From: Bacteroidia bacterium
GTDB lineage: Bacteria; Bacteroidota; Bacteroidia; B-17B0; Aurantibacillaceae
Length of the DNA: 37,431 nt
Assembly (NCBI GenBank): GCA_026414605.1
Contig: JAOAIP010000076.1
Location: forward strand, 1 to 37,431
Direction of reading: 5' to 3'
Shown here: positions 26,337 to 35,066 of the stretch, one piece after another
Position numbering within the stretch: the stretch's first letter is position 1
Layout of the letters: the number at the start of each line of letters is the position of its first letter
Position numbers and translations under genes: made by a program
Notes under the pieces: model-generated
Database searches by the model: none
Told to the model about the DNA's origin: nothing
Seen by the model: the letters and a program-made list of their open reading frames with translations, nothing else

Positions 26337-27617
26337 TTATTTTTCCCTTAAAACAAATTGTACATGATGACGAGTGCGTTGTTCTAATAATACTTCTTTT
26401 CCTTCTAACAAAGAAGACAAGGTATTTGAAACATAATGACGAATCGTAAGTATGGCTACATTTTGATTAAACAAAACTTTGAAATGCTTTTGTAATTCTG
26501 ATATAAAATTCTTGAAAATAACCTCATCATAAGTAATGCAAATAGAAAAATTTAATGCTGTATTTTGCATCAAATTAATTTTAAGTCCATAATTATTGAT
26601 AATTTGAAAACATTGTTGAATTTGTGGTTCTGCAAAAAAAGAAAAATCTTGTGATTGTAAAGTAATCAACACTTGGTTAGGCAAGTAAGAATACGTTGTT
26701 ATTCTTTTGGTCTGTTGTGGTTGGTGAATAAGAGTACCTGATGCTTCAGGATGAATAAAGGATTTTACTTTTAGCGGAATGGATTTATTTTGCAATGGTT
26801 TAATGGTCTTGGGATGAATCACAGTGGCACCATAATACGTCATTTCAATAGCATCGTAATAACTCAATTCATCAATCTTTTGAGGATTCTTAAAATAGCG
26901 TGGATCGGCATTGAGTACTCCCTCTACATCTTTCCATATAGTAACTGAATCGGCATCTGCAAAATACGCCATTATAGCGGCTGTATAATCCGATCCTTCT
27001 CTTCCTAAAGTGGTAGTAAATCCGTGAGAGGTGCCCCCTATAAAACCTTGCGTAACAATTCTCGCCGTATCGCTTAAAAAGGGACGAACTATCTCCTCAA
27101 ATCGCCTCAATGAATTCGTCCAATCTATATTAGCCGCACGCCACTGTTGATCGGTCAATAACACTTGTCTTACATCCAGCCAAGTATTGTAACATCCAAT
27201 AGCATTCAGATATTCCGATACGATTGTGCTGGATACTAATTCACCAACGGAAACAATTTGATCATAAAATTGTCCAAAAGGATAAATAACATCTTGACGA
27301 ATTAATTGTTCAACATAAGCCCAGTGTTTGTTAATGAGTTGTTGAACCTCCTCTTCTTTTTGATAGGAAATGGAATGGAAAAGTGAGTGAATAATGTTTT
27401 GATGTTGGGTTTTTATAGATTCAAGATACTGTTCTGGTGGATTGGATTTGAAAAAAGCAGATTTTACAACATTTTCAAGATCATTAGTGGTTTTTCCAAT
27501 GGCTGATATAACAATAATAGAAGGTGTGGATTGTTGTTGAATGATATTCGCAACATTTTTAATAGATGCAGCATCTTTTAAGGATGCCCCACCAAATTTG
27601 TGAACAAACAAACTCAA
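26337..27617 (-). CDS. lysC: Aspartate kinase (monofunctional) with apparent TTG start
   Basis: Phosphorylates aspartate, the entry to lysine, threonine, methionine and diaminopimelate. The 426-aa protein has KFGGAS (7-12), the catalytic region SVGELVSS, TLGREGSDYTAAIMAYF, the nucleotide-binding IWKDVEGVLNADPRY and the regulatory ACT part (about 300-426), somewhat divergent. No ATG is available: the frame runs from a TAA at 27624-27626 through TTG codons at 27617 and 27611 to FVHKFGGAS. I use the TTG at 27617. It converges with the sulfotransferase gene. Which amino acid feeds back cannot be read. Confidence 0.9.
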   Translation of the reverse strand: MSLFVHKFGGASLKDAASIKNVANIIQQQSTPSIIVISAIGKTTNDLENVVKSAFFKSNPPEQYLESIKTQHQNIIHSLFHSISYQKEEEVQQLINKHWAYVEQLIRQDVIYPFGQFYDQIVSVGELVSSTIVSEYLNAIGCYNTWLDVRQVLLTDQQWRAANIDWTNSLRRFEEIVRPFLSDTARIVTQGFIGGTSHGFTTTLGREGSDYTAAIMAYFADADSVTIWKDVEGVLNADPRYFKNPQKIDELSYYDAIEMTYYGATVIHPKTIKPLQNKSIPLKVKSFIHPEASGTLIHQPQQTKRITTYSYLPNQVLITLQSQDFSFFAEPQIQQCFQIINNYGLKINLMQNTALNFSICITYDEVIFKNFISELQKHFKVLFNQNVAILTIRHYVSNTLSSLLEGKEVLLEQRTRHHVQFVLREK

Positions 27618-27761
27618 GGTAATTTATTTTAATTGAATTTAGTACTTCAAAAAAGAGAATTAAACTACAAAGAATAACACTCGTAAAGTAATGAATTTTT
27701 TAGTAATAAGTTTTAGCAAAATACTTTAGAACTATACCTTAAATATCCTGCTTAAAAATTT

Positions 27762-28112
27762 TTATTTCCCCTGTGGTGCTTGTGGTTGTTGGTTATTTTG
27801 TTGCATAGGGGCAGCGGGTGTTTGAGGCATTACAGCACCTGCGGCTTTTTTACGAGTTGTAGATTCTTCGGGTTCAGTAGATTTGGTGGCTTGATTGACT
27901 TTTGGGGAAAGTAATAAACTAAGTACCAACATTATACCTGCCAGTGTCCAAGTTGTTTTTTCAATAAAATCTGCTCCACGAGTAACACCTATGATTTGAT
28001 TGGCTGTAGAGAATTCGCTTGAAATGCCGCCTCCTTTTGAGTTTTGCATAAGCACTACAAGTATTAATAGTACGCAAACAAGGATAAGTAAGATGGTTAA
28101 TAATGTTTCCAT
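27762..28112 (-). CDS. secG: Preprotein translocase subunit SecG
   Basis: A 116-aa membrane protein with two helices (about 3-21 and 54-70). The canonical intervening loop LMQNSKGGGISSEF is followed by GADFIEKTTW. SecG assists the SecYE channel. The C-terminal tail (about 72-116) is Pro/Gln/Ala-rich, unusually long compared with E. coli SecG, but common in Bacteroidota. It follows the 358-aa Ser/Thr-rich gene by 30 bases in the same direction. Confidence 0.95.
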   Translation of the reverse strand: METLLTILLILVCVLLILVVLMQNSKGGGISSEFSTANQIIGVTRGADFIEKTTWTLAGIMLVLSLLLSPKVNQATKSTEPEESTTRKKAAGAVMPQTPAAPMQQNNQQPQAPQGK

Positions 28113-28142
28113 AATGATTGTTTTTTTGAGTGGTTTAAATAA

Positions 28143-29219
28143 TTATTTTTTTAATTGTTTTTTAAGTTCTTCAATTTTCGCCGCAAAGTAAGTGTTTTTT
28201 TGTGGAAATTTCAAGGACAAAATTTCATACGCTCTTATGGCTTTATGGATATTGCCTTGTGCCGCATATATTTGGGCTAATGTTTCGCTTACAAGGTCTT
28301 CTGTTTCTAATAAACTTTCTTTGGCTTTATTTTCAGCAGAATAAAAATTGGAAGAAGTAGATACTTTGGGCGTTTTAGGTAAATTAGAAATGATTTTATC
28401 AATCAATTCTTGTTGTTTTTTAATTCTTTCTTTTTTGTCTGTTGAAGGAATCTCAGCGTTTGTTTGTTCTGTAGAAGATGATGGCGGTGTTGCTGATGAT
28501 TTAAATGAAAATTGTTTTAATAAATGAGATAATGAATTACTCACAAGATAAGATGATTCTTCGGAGGATGTTGCTTGCGTAAGGTTCTCTTCAATAGGTT
28601 CTGATGGCGGTGTAGATTTTTGTGCGTCAATACTTGGTGAAAACTCTTGGACTTTCTCTTTGATAGTCGGTGCTATTTCAATAATTTCTTTTTGAACAAT
28701 ACTTTCTGCAATGCTTTTATTAATTTCTTTTTGAATTTCCTTTTCTAATGATTCTGAATCTTTAGTCGTTTTAGTATTAGCAGTGCTTTCGTTGTTTTGA
28801 ATAATCTCTGTTGTAGATTTTTCCTCTTTGGTGATAATTAAATTTTTTGTTGATGGATGAGTAGAATCCGATTCATTTTGAATGGCACTTGTTGAAATGT
28901 TTGAACTTTTTGTAGATTCAGATATTTCAGTTGATGTGATGATTGTATTTGAAGGTGTATTGGAAAGCGTTTTTTTAAGATGATACTGTTTGATTTTTTT
29001 TAAATATTCAAAAAGATATTTTCTATTTGGGATATTGTGAGAAATCCTTTTTAATTCTATAGAAAAAGCATCGTCATTATTTTGATATAAGTAAGAAAGA
29101 TATAGCAATTGAGCAACAGAAAAATAAGGATATTGCCGACTGATATTTTTTATATCTTGAATATACTCTGCCGAAGTACGAGGATTTTGCAATATGGAAT
29201 AAAAATGTTCAGTATTCAT
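28143..29219 (-). CDS. Hypothetical Bacteroidota protein with low-complexity centre and terminal TPR-like motif
   Basis: The 358-aa protein has a folded N-terminus (about 1-80, YPYFSVAQLLYLSYLYQNND). A long Ser/Thr/Glu-rich, apparently disordered centre follows (about 85-270). The end is TPR-like (about 305-350, ETLAQIYAAQGNIHKAIRAY). No signal peptide or membrane helix. I know this architecture only as an unnamed Bacteroidota gene found beside secG. It lies 3 bases after the DUF4834-like gene and 30 before secG, so it is in the same transcript. Function unknown; a scaffold near the translocon would be speculation. Confidence 0.75.
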   Translation of the reverse strand: MNTEHFYSILQNPRTSAEYIQDIKNISRQYPYFSVAQLLYLSYLYQNNDDAFSIELKRISHNIPNRKYLFEYLKKIKQYHLKKTLSNTPSNTIITSTEISESTKSSNISTSAIQNESDSTHPSTKNLIITKEEKSTTEIIQNNESTANTKTTKDSESLEKEIQKEINKSIAESIVQKEIIEIAPTIKEKVQEFSPSIDAQKSTPPSEPIEENLTQATSSEESSYLVSNSLSHLLKQFSFKSSATPPSSSTEQTNAEIPSTDKKERIKKQQELIDKIISNLPKTPKVSTSSNFYSAENKAKESLLETEDLVSETLAQIYAAQGNIHKAIRAYEILSLKFPQKNTYFAAKIEELKKQLKK

Positions 29220-29222
29220 ATA

Positions 29223-29414
29223 CTAATTTATTTCCTCATAATCAATATAATCTCCTGCATCGTTTTTAAGTTTTTTGGGAGCAGAAGATGTATCACTTAT
29301 ATCCAAATGCTGTGTATCTGATTTTTCTCCTTGTTCTTCATTCTCAACAAAAAGATATTTAATTTTAGAAAACAACCAAAAGAGAATAAGTATCCAAAAA
29401 ATCCATCTTAGCAT
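29223..29414 (-). CDS. Small DUF4834-like membrane protein
   Basis: A 63-aa protein: one N-terminal membrane helix (about 2-17, MLRWIFWILILFWLFSK), a short charged middle, and the C-terminal motif KKLKNDAGDYIDYEEIN. This matches the pattern of DUF4834 proteins, which carry a helix and a D-x-G-E/D-Y-x-D/E-Y-E-E end. Its spacing (3 bases to the next gene, 36 from the previous) makes it a genuine operon member rather than chance. Function unknown. Confidence 0.7.
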   Translation of the reverse strand: MLRWIFWILILFWLFSKIKYLFVENEEQGEKSDTQHLDISDTSSAPKKLKNDAGDYIDYEEIN

Positions 29415-29450
29415 AAATCTTTTTTAAATTATTTTCTCATTTAAGCAAAA

Positions 29451-30188
29451 TCAATTTTCATACTCATCGTTATAGTCGTCAAAATAACCATTTTGATTAA
29501 ACTCGTCATCATCAAATATATTGTCTTTTTCATCAAATATCTCATCTTCTGCTTCGTCTTCTTCGTCTTCTACAGGTTCCACAGGTATATTTTGATTGGC
29601 AGGTGTACCACTTATTACCTCTTCAAATTTTCCACTTAATATATCTTCTTCCGTAATTTTTTTATTTTCTAATTGACTATAAATAAATTGATCTAATTCA
29701 TCTTCATTCATTGTATTTGCAAGAGATGAAGCCGAAGTATTTGTCAACAAATCTTGATTGGAACCTTTTTGTTTTTTTCTTTTAGGAATTTTATTTTTAG
29801 AAGAAATTATTTTGGGTAATGTTTCTCCTTCACTAATAATTTTATCAGGTTCTATTTTAATCAATTCAATATGAAAGGTTAATTGTAAATCAGGATCGTA
29901 GACAAACACAAATTTTTGATGCACCTGTTCTACTTGAGTGGCGATTTTAGTTTTAGACATTAGTTTTTCATCGCCTTGAACATCTTCGGGTCTGAGAGTA
30001 ATTTCAGTGTGTTTATCCCAATAATCATCGGAAGTAAAAAAAGAAGAAGTAACATTTTTATTGGGTAATTCAAATGCTTCAACAAGGATATTAAAAAAAT
30101 CTTCAAATGTTTGATTGGACTTGATTAAAATGTATCTTTCTACCTCTTCGTTTTCTTCCCAAACTACTTTGAATTTGTATATAGCCAT
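29451..30188 (-). CDS. Plasmid pRiA4b ORF-3-like protein with acidic tail
   Basis: The 245-aa protein starts with MAIYKFKVVWEENEEVERYI, followed by SFFTSDDYWDKHTEITL and FVFVYDPDLQLTFHIELIKI (about 90-120), the core of the pRiA4b ORF-3 (IS1096 passenger TnpR-like) family. From about residue 125 it becomes Lys/Ser-rich, and the last 60 residues are strongly acidic (PVEDEEDEAEDEIFDEKDN). The ATG at 30188 is preferred: a longer reading to 30254 would overlap the glycosyltransferase end by about 60 bases. No transposase is near, so the passenger label is historical. Role unknown. Confidence 0.8.
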   Translation of the reverse strand: MAIYKFKVVWEENEEVERYILIKSNQTFEDFFNILVEAFELPNKNVTSSFFTSDDYWDKHTEITLRPEDVQGDEKLMSKTKIATQVEQVHQKFVFVYDPDLQLTFHIELIKIEPDKIISEGETLPKIISSKNKIPKRKKQKGSNQDLLTNTSASSLANTMNEDELDQFIYSQLENKKITEEDILSGKFEEVISGTPANQNIPVEPVEDEEDEAEDEIFDEKDNIFDDDEFNQNGYFDDYNDEYEN

Positions 30189-30192
30189 AAAA

Positions 30193-30942
30193 TTATTTTT
30201 TACGTTTATACATTTCTGAATGTAAGATTCCCCATTTATTGAAACGATGTACAAGAGATGTTTTTAAAACTCCCAATCCATATTTTACACTTCGTCTAAA
30301 ATTGATAGAACTGGCTTCGGGAAAGTATTTAGTGGGGCAAGTAATTTCTGCAATTTCAAATCCTGCATAAAAAATTTGAGAAAGCATCTGGTTATCAAAA
30401 ACAAAATCATCTGAGTTGGCGTGATAATTAATGGTCTCCAATACTTCTCTTGAAAATGATCTATATCCTGTGTGGTATTCTGAGAGTTTTTCCCAAATGA
30501 TGATATTTTGAGTTAATGTCAAAAAACGATTGAAAATGTATTTGTACAAAGGCATCCCTCCTTTTAGTGCTCCACCTCCCAAAATTCTTGATCCCAGCAC
30601 TACAGGATAAACTTCATTTGCAATAAGATACGCCATACTATGAATTAACTTGGGTGTATATTGATAATCTGGGTGAAGCATAATTACTATATCCGCTCCT
30701 AATTTTAATGCTGTATCATAGCAGGTTTTTTGATTACCACCATATCCCTTGTTTCTATCGTGCTGTATAATGTGTTTAATGCCAATTTTTTTAGCCACTT
30801 CAATTGTATTATCTTTGCTACAATCATCTACTAAAACAACATCATCTACAATATCAAAAGGAATTTCATTATAAGTTTTTTCTAATGTTTTTTCAGCATT
30901 GTACGCTGGCAAAACGACGACTATTTTTTTGTTTTTAATCAT
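30193..30942 (-). CDS. Family 2 glycosyltransferase (dolichol-phosphate mannosyltransferase-like)
   Basis: The 249-aa GT-A enzyme has VVVLPAYNAEKTLE (8-21), the nucleotide-binding VLVDDCSKDNT (36-46), HDRNKGYGGNQKT and a metal site IMLHPDYQYTP (88-97; HPD in place of DxD). RRSVKYGLGVLKTSL follows near the end. There is no C-terminal membrane helix, so it is soluble or peripheral. Family members transfer sugars from GDP- or UDP-sugars to polyprenyl phosphate or glycans. It is 4 bases before the pRiA4b-like gene and probably co-transcribed through secG. Acceptor not predictable. Confidence 0.9.
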   Translation of the reverse strand: MIKNKKIVVVLPAYNAEKTLEKTYNEIPFDIVDDVVLVDDCSKDNTIEVAKKIGIKHIIQHDRNKGYGGNQKTCYDTALKLGADIVIMLHPDYQYTPKLIHSMAYLIANEVYPVVLGSRILGGGALKGGMPLYKYIFNRFLTLTQNIIIWEKLSEYHTGYRSFSREVLETINYHANSDDFVFDNQMLSQIFYAGFEIAEITCPTKYFPEASSINFRRSVKYGLGVLKTSLVHRFNKWGILHSEMYKRKK

Positions 30943-31028
30943 ACTTATTTTTTAGGTTTTTGATATTATTCATTTCACTTTAATATAGCGCACCGATAAT
31001 TGAGAGGAAAATAAAATAAGTTAATCAA

Positions 31029-32600
31029 TTACTTTTTATTTTTTTCTTTTTCAAGATATTCAATAATTTTTGGAAGGGCTTCGTGAGATAGTTTTTTAGC
31101 ACGGATAATTTTATTTTTATCAAGTAGATAAATAACAGGGGTTGAAAATATGTCGTATTTTTCACGGATATTGTTGATATGAATTGGGTCATAAACATTA
31201 ATAAAATCCAATTTTTTCTCAATAATATATTTTCTCCATTTATCGTATTCTGTATGCGTGTATACAGCAAATACTTTTACATCGTATTTTTGCTTTAATT
31301 CGTGATAGGTCTTTAATAATTCAGGCATTTCTTTTTGGCAATGACCACAATCTACATCCCAAAAAACTAAAATAATGTAGTCGGCTTTGGTTTGATACAA
31401 TGAAACTAATAAAGGTGTTATTTTTTGAACATTTTCGTAATATAATTTGGTAATAGATTCGCTTGTGCGAGCGGTATCAAACCCCATTTTATTGGTAATT
31501 TTTCCTCCCGTAGTGTCTATCATTAATAATTCAGGTGCTTGGTTACCTATCAACAATGGTTTTAAGATATTACCTCTTTCAATAATTTTTTCTCTCACTT
31601 TTTCATCATACAAATCATTGGCTAATCCTGTACGAATGTATTTATCTATAATGTGCACAAATACTTTATCAAAGCCCATCACTTTATGAGATTCGTAATA
31701 GGGCGTAAGATATGCTAATAAAAACTTGAACATATCGCTCTTTGGATCGCATTGTCCTAAAATTTTATCTATTTCTACAATAGCAGAATCAGGCACTTGA
31801 GGAATGACCCGTTCAAAATAATTCTTAAACTTTTCTCCAAAAAATGGTGTGATTAACAAACGATCGTCTTTAAAATTCACACCATCCCAATAATGTGCCT
31901 TGATATAATTATATACATAAATACTATCAGGTCTGCCATTAGAGGCAAGTGGAATGTTTTCAGGTTCTTTTGAAATTTGTAAATTAATAACATCGGCTAA
32001 AAAACTTCCTTTATTGGCTTCATAAAAATCCTTTTGAAACTTTTTCACATCTTCATTCAGTTGCTTAACTTCTCTTTGCATAAATTCTGCCGAGTCCTTT
32101 TTAGGCATTTGCTGTGCTTTATCTTTTAATTTATTAAACATTTCATTTTTTGTAGCAATGTATTTAATGTACTCAAAAAATTTTTCATTTTCTTTTGAAC
32201 CTGTAACCTTGAATGTGCGTATTTCCTTTATATCTCCACCAATAGCAAATTTGTTTGACTCATTAATAAAGAAATCAAAATATCTTACTTTATCCTGACT
32301 TACAAGAAAATAAACTCCTTTTTCAATGTCTTTATTTGATTTAAAGTAAACTTTACCATTTTTTACTTTTTTACAAGTATCTACAATGTATTGTTTATCA
32401 AAAGTATACTTGGCTAAAAACACCATTGTGTCATTACAATTACTTAAATTAAACTGTAAGTTGTAACCTTTTGTTTTGAAGTTGGATGTGTTTTTGTTTT
32501 GAGGTTTTTCTGCTTCTTTGATTTTAGCATCTGATTTCTTTTGAGAAAACATTGAACCCAAAACTAAAATAGACAAACCAATAGTGGCTATTCTTTTCAT
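31029..32600 (-). CDS. Exported TlpA/DUF5106-type thiol-disulfide protein
   Basis: The 523-aa protein has a signal peptide (about 1-19, MKRIATIGLSILVLGSMFS) and a DUF4369-like beta domain (about 45-130, KVKNGKVYFKSNKDIEKG). A helical middle follows, then a C-terminal thioredoxin-like domain (about 385-523) with CxxC in FWDVDCGHCQKEMPE (C418/C421) and a cis-Pro in FSTPVIYLLDK. This Bacteroidota architecture is often annotated DUF5106/AhpC-TSA. It probably reduces or rearranges disulfides in the periplasm. CAAGTATA at 32620-32627 (TATACTTG on its strand) is one base off the promoter consensus. Confidence 0.85.
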   Translation of the reverse strand: MKRIATIGLSILVLGSMFSQKKSDAKIKEAEKPQNKNTSNFKTKGYNLQFNLSNCNDTMVFLAKYTFDKQYIVDTCKKVKNGKVYFKSNKDIEKGVYFLVSQDKVRYFDFFINESNKFAIGGDIKEIRTFKVTGSKENEKFFEYIKYIATKNEMFNKLKDKAQQMPKKDSAEFMQREVKQLNEDVKKFQKDFYEANKGSFLADVINLQISKEPENIPLASNGRPDSIYVYNYIKAHYWDGVNFKDDRLLITPFFGEKFKNYFERVIPQVPDSAIVEIDKILGQCDPKSDMFKFLLAYLTPYYESHKVMGFDKVFVHIIDKYIRTGLANDLYDEKVREKIIERGNILKPLLIGNQAPELLMIDTTGGKITNKMGFDTARTSESITKLYYENVQKITPLLVSLYQTKADYIILVFWDVDCGHCQKEMPELLKTYHELKQKYDVKVFAVYTHTEYDKWRKYIIEKKLDFINVYDPIHINNIREKYDIFSTPVIYLLDKNKIIRAKKLSHEALPKIIEYLEKEKNKK

Positions 32601-32706
32601 AGTGTAAAAATTTTTGCTGCAAGTATAAAAATAAAAATGCAGTTTATGGACATTTTCTGAATATCATTTTACTTAAATTAACTTTTATTATACCATATAT
32701 TATATT

Positions 32707-32714
32707 TATATTTG
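32707..32714 (+). promoter_or_regulatory. -7 element (TATATTTG) for the Bax-inhibitor gene
   Basis: Exact TAnnTTTG match 17 bases upstream of the ATG at 32732. No clear -33 element; the upstream stretch is very AT-rich. Confidence 0.5.
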
Positions 32715-32731
32715 CAAGCAAAATTAAAACT

Positions 32732-33472
32732 ATGGAAAATAGAAGCACAAAAATTGAAAATTTAAGTTATCAAGAAATTGAAAGCAAAACACTAAGCACC
32801 ACCATTTTGTTCAGACAAGTATTTGCTTGGATGTTTGGCGGATTATTACTTACAGCCACAAGTTCTTTGTATTTTGGAACGCATCCTGAAGCCATTCAAT
32901 ACCTTATTTCTGTAAGCGAAACAGGAGCACGATTAAACATTTTAGGATGGATAGTAATGTTAGCCCCATTAGGATTTGTACTTACTATGAGTTTTGCCTT
33001 TAATAGATTAAGTTTTATCCAATTAGCCGCATTATTCCTTGTGTATTCTGCTATTAATGGCATAAGTTTAGGATTTATTTTTTATGTGTATGAAATAGGA
33101 AGCATTTTCAAAGCATTTATAAGTGCTGCTGCTGTATTTGGAGTAATGGCTATTGCGGGCTATACAACTAAAACAGACCTTACTAAAATGGGACGCATAC
33201 TCTTTTTTGGATTGATTGGCATCATCATTGCTTCTTTAATTAACTTTTTTACAAAAAGTAACACAATGGATTACATCATTAGTATCTTTGGAGTAATTAT
33301 TTTTACAGGTTTAACTGCTTATGATGTACAAAAAATCAAAGCCCTTTCTTATGAAAGCGATGGTAGTGCAGCATACAGAAAATTAGGTATTATGGGGGCG
33401 TTGAACTTATATTTAGATTTTATCAACTTGTTTTTATTTTTGCTCAGATTAATGGGTGGAAAAAGAGATTAA
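32732..33472 (+). CDS. Bax inhibitor-1 (YccA/BI-1) family membrane protein
   Basis: The 246-aa protein has seven hydrophobic segments from about residue 28 to 240. Signature pieces are FRQVFAWMFGGLLLTA near the N-terminus, NGISLGFIFYVY in the middle, and GVIIFTGLTAYDVQKIK and GALNLYLDFINLFLFLLRL near the end. Acidic residues in these last segments are the pH-sensing/Ca2+-leak positions described for bacterial BI-1 proteins. A strong intrinsic terminator follows at 33505, so it is transcribed alone. The physiological role in bacteria is uncertain. Confidence 0.93.
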   Translation: MENRSTKIENLSYQEIESKTLSTTILFRQVFAWMFGGLLLTATSSLYFGTHPEAIQYLISVSETGARLNILGWIVMLAPLGFVLTMSFAFNRLSFIQLAALFLVYSAINGISLGFIFYVYEIGSIFKAFISAAAVFGVMAIAGYTTKTDLTKMGRILFFGLIGIIIASLINFFTKSNTMDYIISIFGVIIFTGLTAYDVQKIKALSYESDGSAAYRKLGIMGALNLYLDFINLFLFLLRLMGGKRD

Positions 33473-33504
33473 TTCCTATTTTACTTTTATGGATTAACCA
33501 ATAA

Positions 33505-33537
33505 GGGCAAGAAATCTTTCTTGCCCTTTTCTTTTTT
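33505..33537 (+). terminator. Intrinsic terminator after the Bax-inhibitor gene
   Basis: GGGCAAGAA pairs with TTCTTGCCC across a short loop, followed by TTTTCTTTTTT. It lies 33 bases past the stop codon. It is the clearest rho-independent terminator in the window and a good model for how few genes here have one. Confidence 0.85.
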
Positions 33538-33620
33538 AAAGTTAGTATGAATGATAAAACATAGAGAGGGTTTCACAAAAAAATAAAATTTTCTCTATAG
33601 ATATTATCCTACAAATTCTG

Positions 33621-33628
33621 TAAATTTG
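33621..33628 (+). promoter_or_regulatory. -7 element (TAAATTTG) for glmM-cysteine desulfurase
   Basis: Exact TAnnTTTG match 19 bases upstream of the ATG at 33648, within a promoter-sized gap that follows a terminator. Confidence 0.55.
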
Positions 33629-33647
33629 CACTTAAACTAAATACATT

Positions 33648-35066
33648 ATGCTCATTAAAAGTATTTCTGGAATAAGAGGAACAATCGGCGGAAAAATCAA
33701 TGAAAACCTAACTCCTATTGATATTGTAAAATTTACTACTGCTTATGCTAAATGGCTTCAAGTGAATTATGGTCCTTCCAAAAATTTAAAAGTAGTCGTT
33801 GGTAGAGATGCCCGAATTTCAGGATATAGTGCTCATCAGTTAGTAGTCAATACGCTTGTTTTTTGCGGCATAGATGTGGTGGATGTAGGATTAAGCACTA
33901 CCCCAACTGTAGAAGTAATGGTTACAGAACATAAAGCCAATGGGGGAATTATTCTTACGGCTTCGCATAATCCTATCCAATGGAATGCTTTGAAATTATT
34001 AAACAACGAAGGAGAATTTTTAAGTGCTGAAGATGGTCAAAAAGTTCTTCAATTGGCAGAAGAAATAGACAATTATCTTTATGCTGACATTCAAAAATTA
34101 GGAAAAATAAGCATTGATAACGATGCTATTGATAAACATATAGAAAAAATCTTAAACTTAAAATATGTTGATGTCAGTGCTATTAAAAAAGCCAAATTTA
34201 AGATTGTTGTAGATGCTGTAAATTCATCAGGAGGTATTGCTGTTCCTAAACTATTAAAAAAATTGGGTGTTGAAGATATTATTGAAATTCATTGTGAACC
34301 TAATGGACATTTTGCACACAACCCTGAGCCCTTACCCGAAAATTTACTGGACCTTTCAATGGCTGTAAAAAAACACAAAGCCCATTTGGGCATCAGTGTG
34401 GACCCTGATGTAGATAGATTAGCACTCATCTGCGAAGATGGCGAACCCTTTGGCGAAGAATACACATTAGTGGCTGTTGCCGATTACATTCTTAAATGTA
34501 ATAAAGGCGGGAATACGGTATCCAATATGTCTTCCACACAGGCATTACGAGATATTACCTTAAAACACAAAGGTCAATATTTTCCTTCTGCTGTTGGTGA
34601 AGTCAATGTAGTTAAGAAAATGAAAGAAGTAAATGCTATTATTGGTGGTGAGGGAAATGGTGGGGTTATTTTACCCGAGTTACATTATGGAAGAGATGCT
34701 TTGGTAGGCATTGCTTTATTTTTAAGTCATTTAGCATTATCTAAAAAAAGTATATCTATTTTGAGAGATAGTTATCCTAAATATCACATTTCCAAAAACA
34801 AAGTAGAAGTTAGCCCCGACATCAATACATCTGAGATTATCCAATACATTAAAGAAAGATATAAAAAATACCGACAAAATACTGAAGATGGCTTAAAAAT
34901 AGAATTTAACGATAAAGAATGGGTACATTTAAGACAATCGAATACAGAGCCAATTATTAGAATTTATGCAGAAAGCGAAACACAAACCATTGCAGATAAT
35001 TTAGCCAAAAAAATCATAGCCGATATCAAAGAATTTATTAAAGAAAAACAAAACAGTTTACTATGA
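33648..35066 (+). CDS. glmM: Phosphoglucosamine mutase (alpha-D-phosphohexomutase family)
   Basis: Interconverts glucosamine 6- and 1-phosphate for UDP-GlcNAc and cell-wall synthesis. The 472-aa protein starts with the substrate-loop SGIRGTIGG, has the phosphoserine site ILTASHNPIQWNALK (Ser106), the metal-binding VDPDVDRLALICEDG, the sugar-specificity loop GGEGNGGVI and the phosphate-binding RQSNTEPIIRIYAE. The sugar loop GEGNGG differs from classical E. coli GlmM (GEQSGH) and is usual in Bacteroidota enzymes annotated as GlmM, so phosphomannomutase activity cannot be excluded. The stop overlaps the start of the desulfurase gene (ATGA). Confidence 0.88.
   Translation: MLIKSISGIRGTIGGKINENLTPIDIVKFTTAYAKWLQVNYGPSKNLKVVVGRDARISGYSAHQLVVNTLVFCGIDVVDVGLSTTPTVEVMVTEHKANGGIILTASHNPIQWNALKLLNNEGEFLSAEDGQKVLQLAEEIDNYLYADIQKLGKISIDNDAIDKHIEKILNLKYVDVSAIKKAKFKIVVDAVNSSGGIAVPKLLKKLGVEDIIEIHCEPNGHFAHNPEPLPENLLDLSMAVKKHKAHLGISVDPDVDRLALICEDGEPFGEEYTLVAVADYILKCNKGGNTVSNMSSTQALRDITLKHKGQYFPSAVGEVNVVKKMKEVNAIIGGEGNGGVILPELHYGRDALVGIALFLSHLALSKKSISILRDSYPKYHISKNKVEVSPDINTSEIIQYIKERYKKYRQNTEDGLKIEFNDKEWVHLRQSNTEPIIRIYAESETQTIADNLAKKIIADIKEFIKEKQNSLL

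Noticed and set aside
29451-30188. IS1096-related mobile element, from the TnpR-like passenger label
   Set aside because: No transposase, inverted termini or target duplication; the gene sits within a tight operon ending in secG.
31025-31270. 81-codon minus-strand frame inside the thiol-disulfide gene
   Set aside because: Shadow of the real gene in another frame; the real frame has a signal peptide and CxxC thioredoxin domain.
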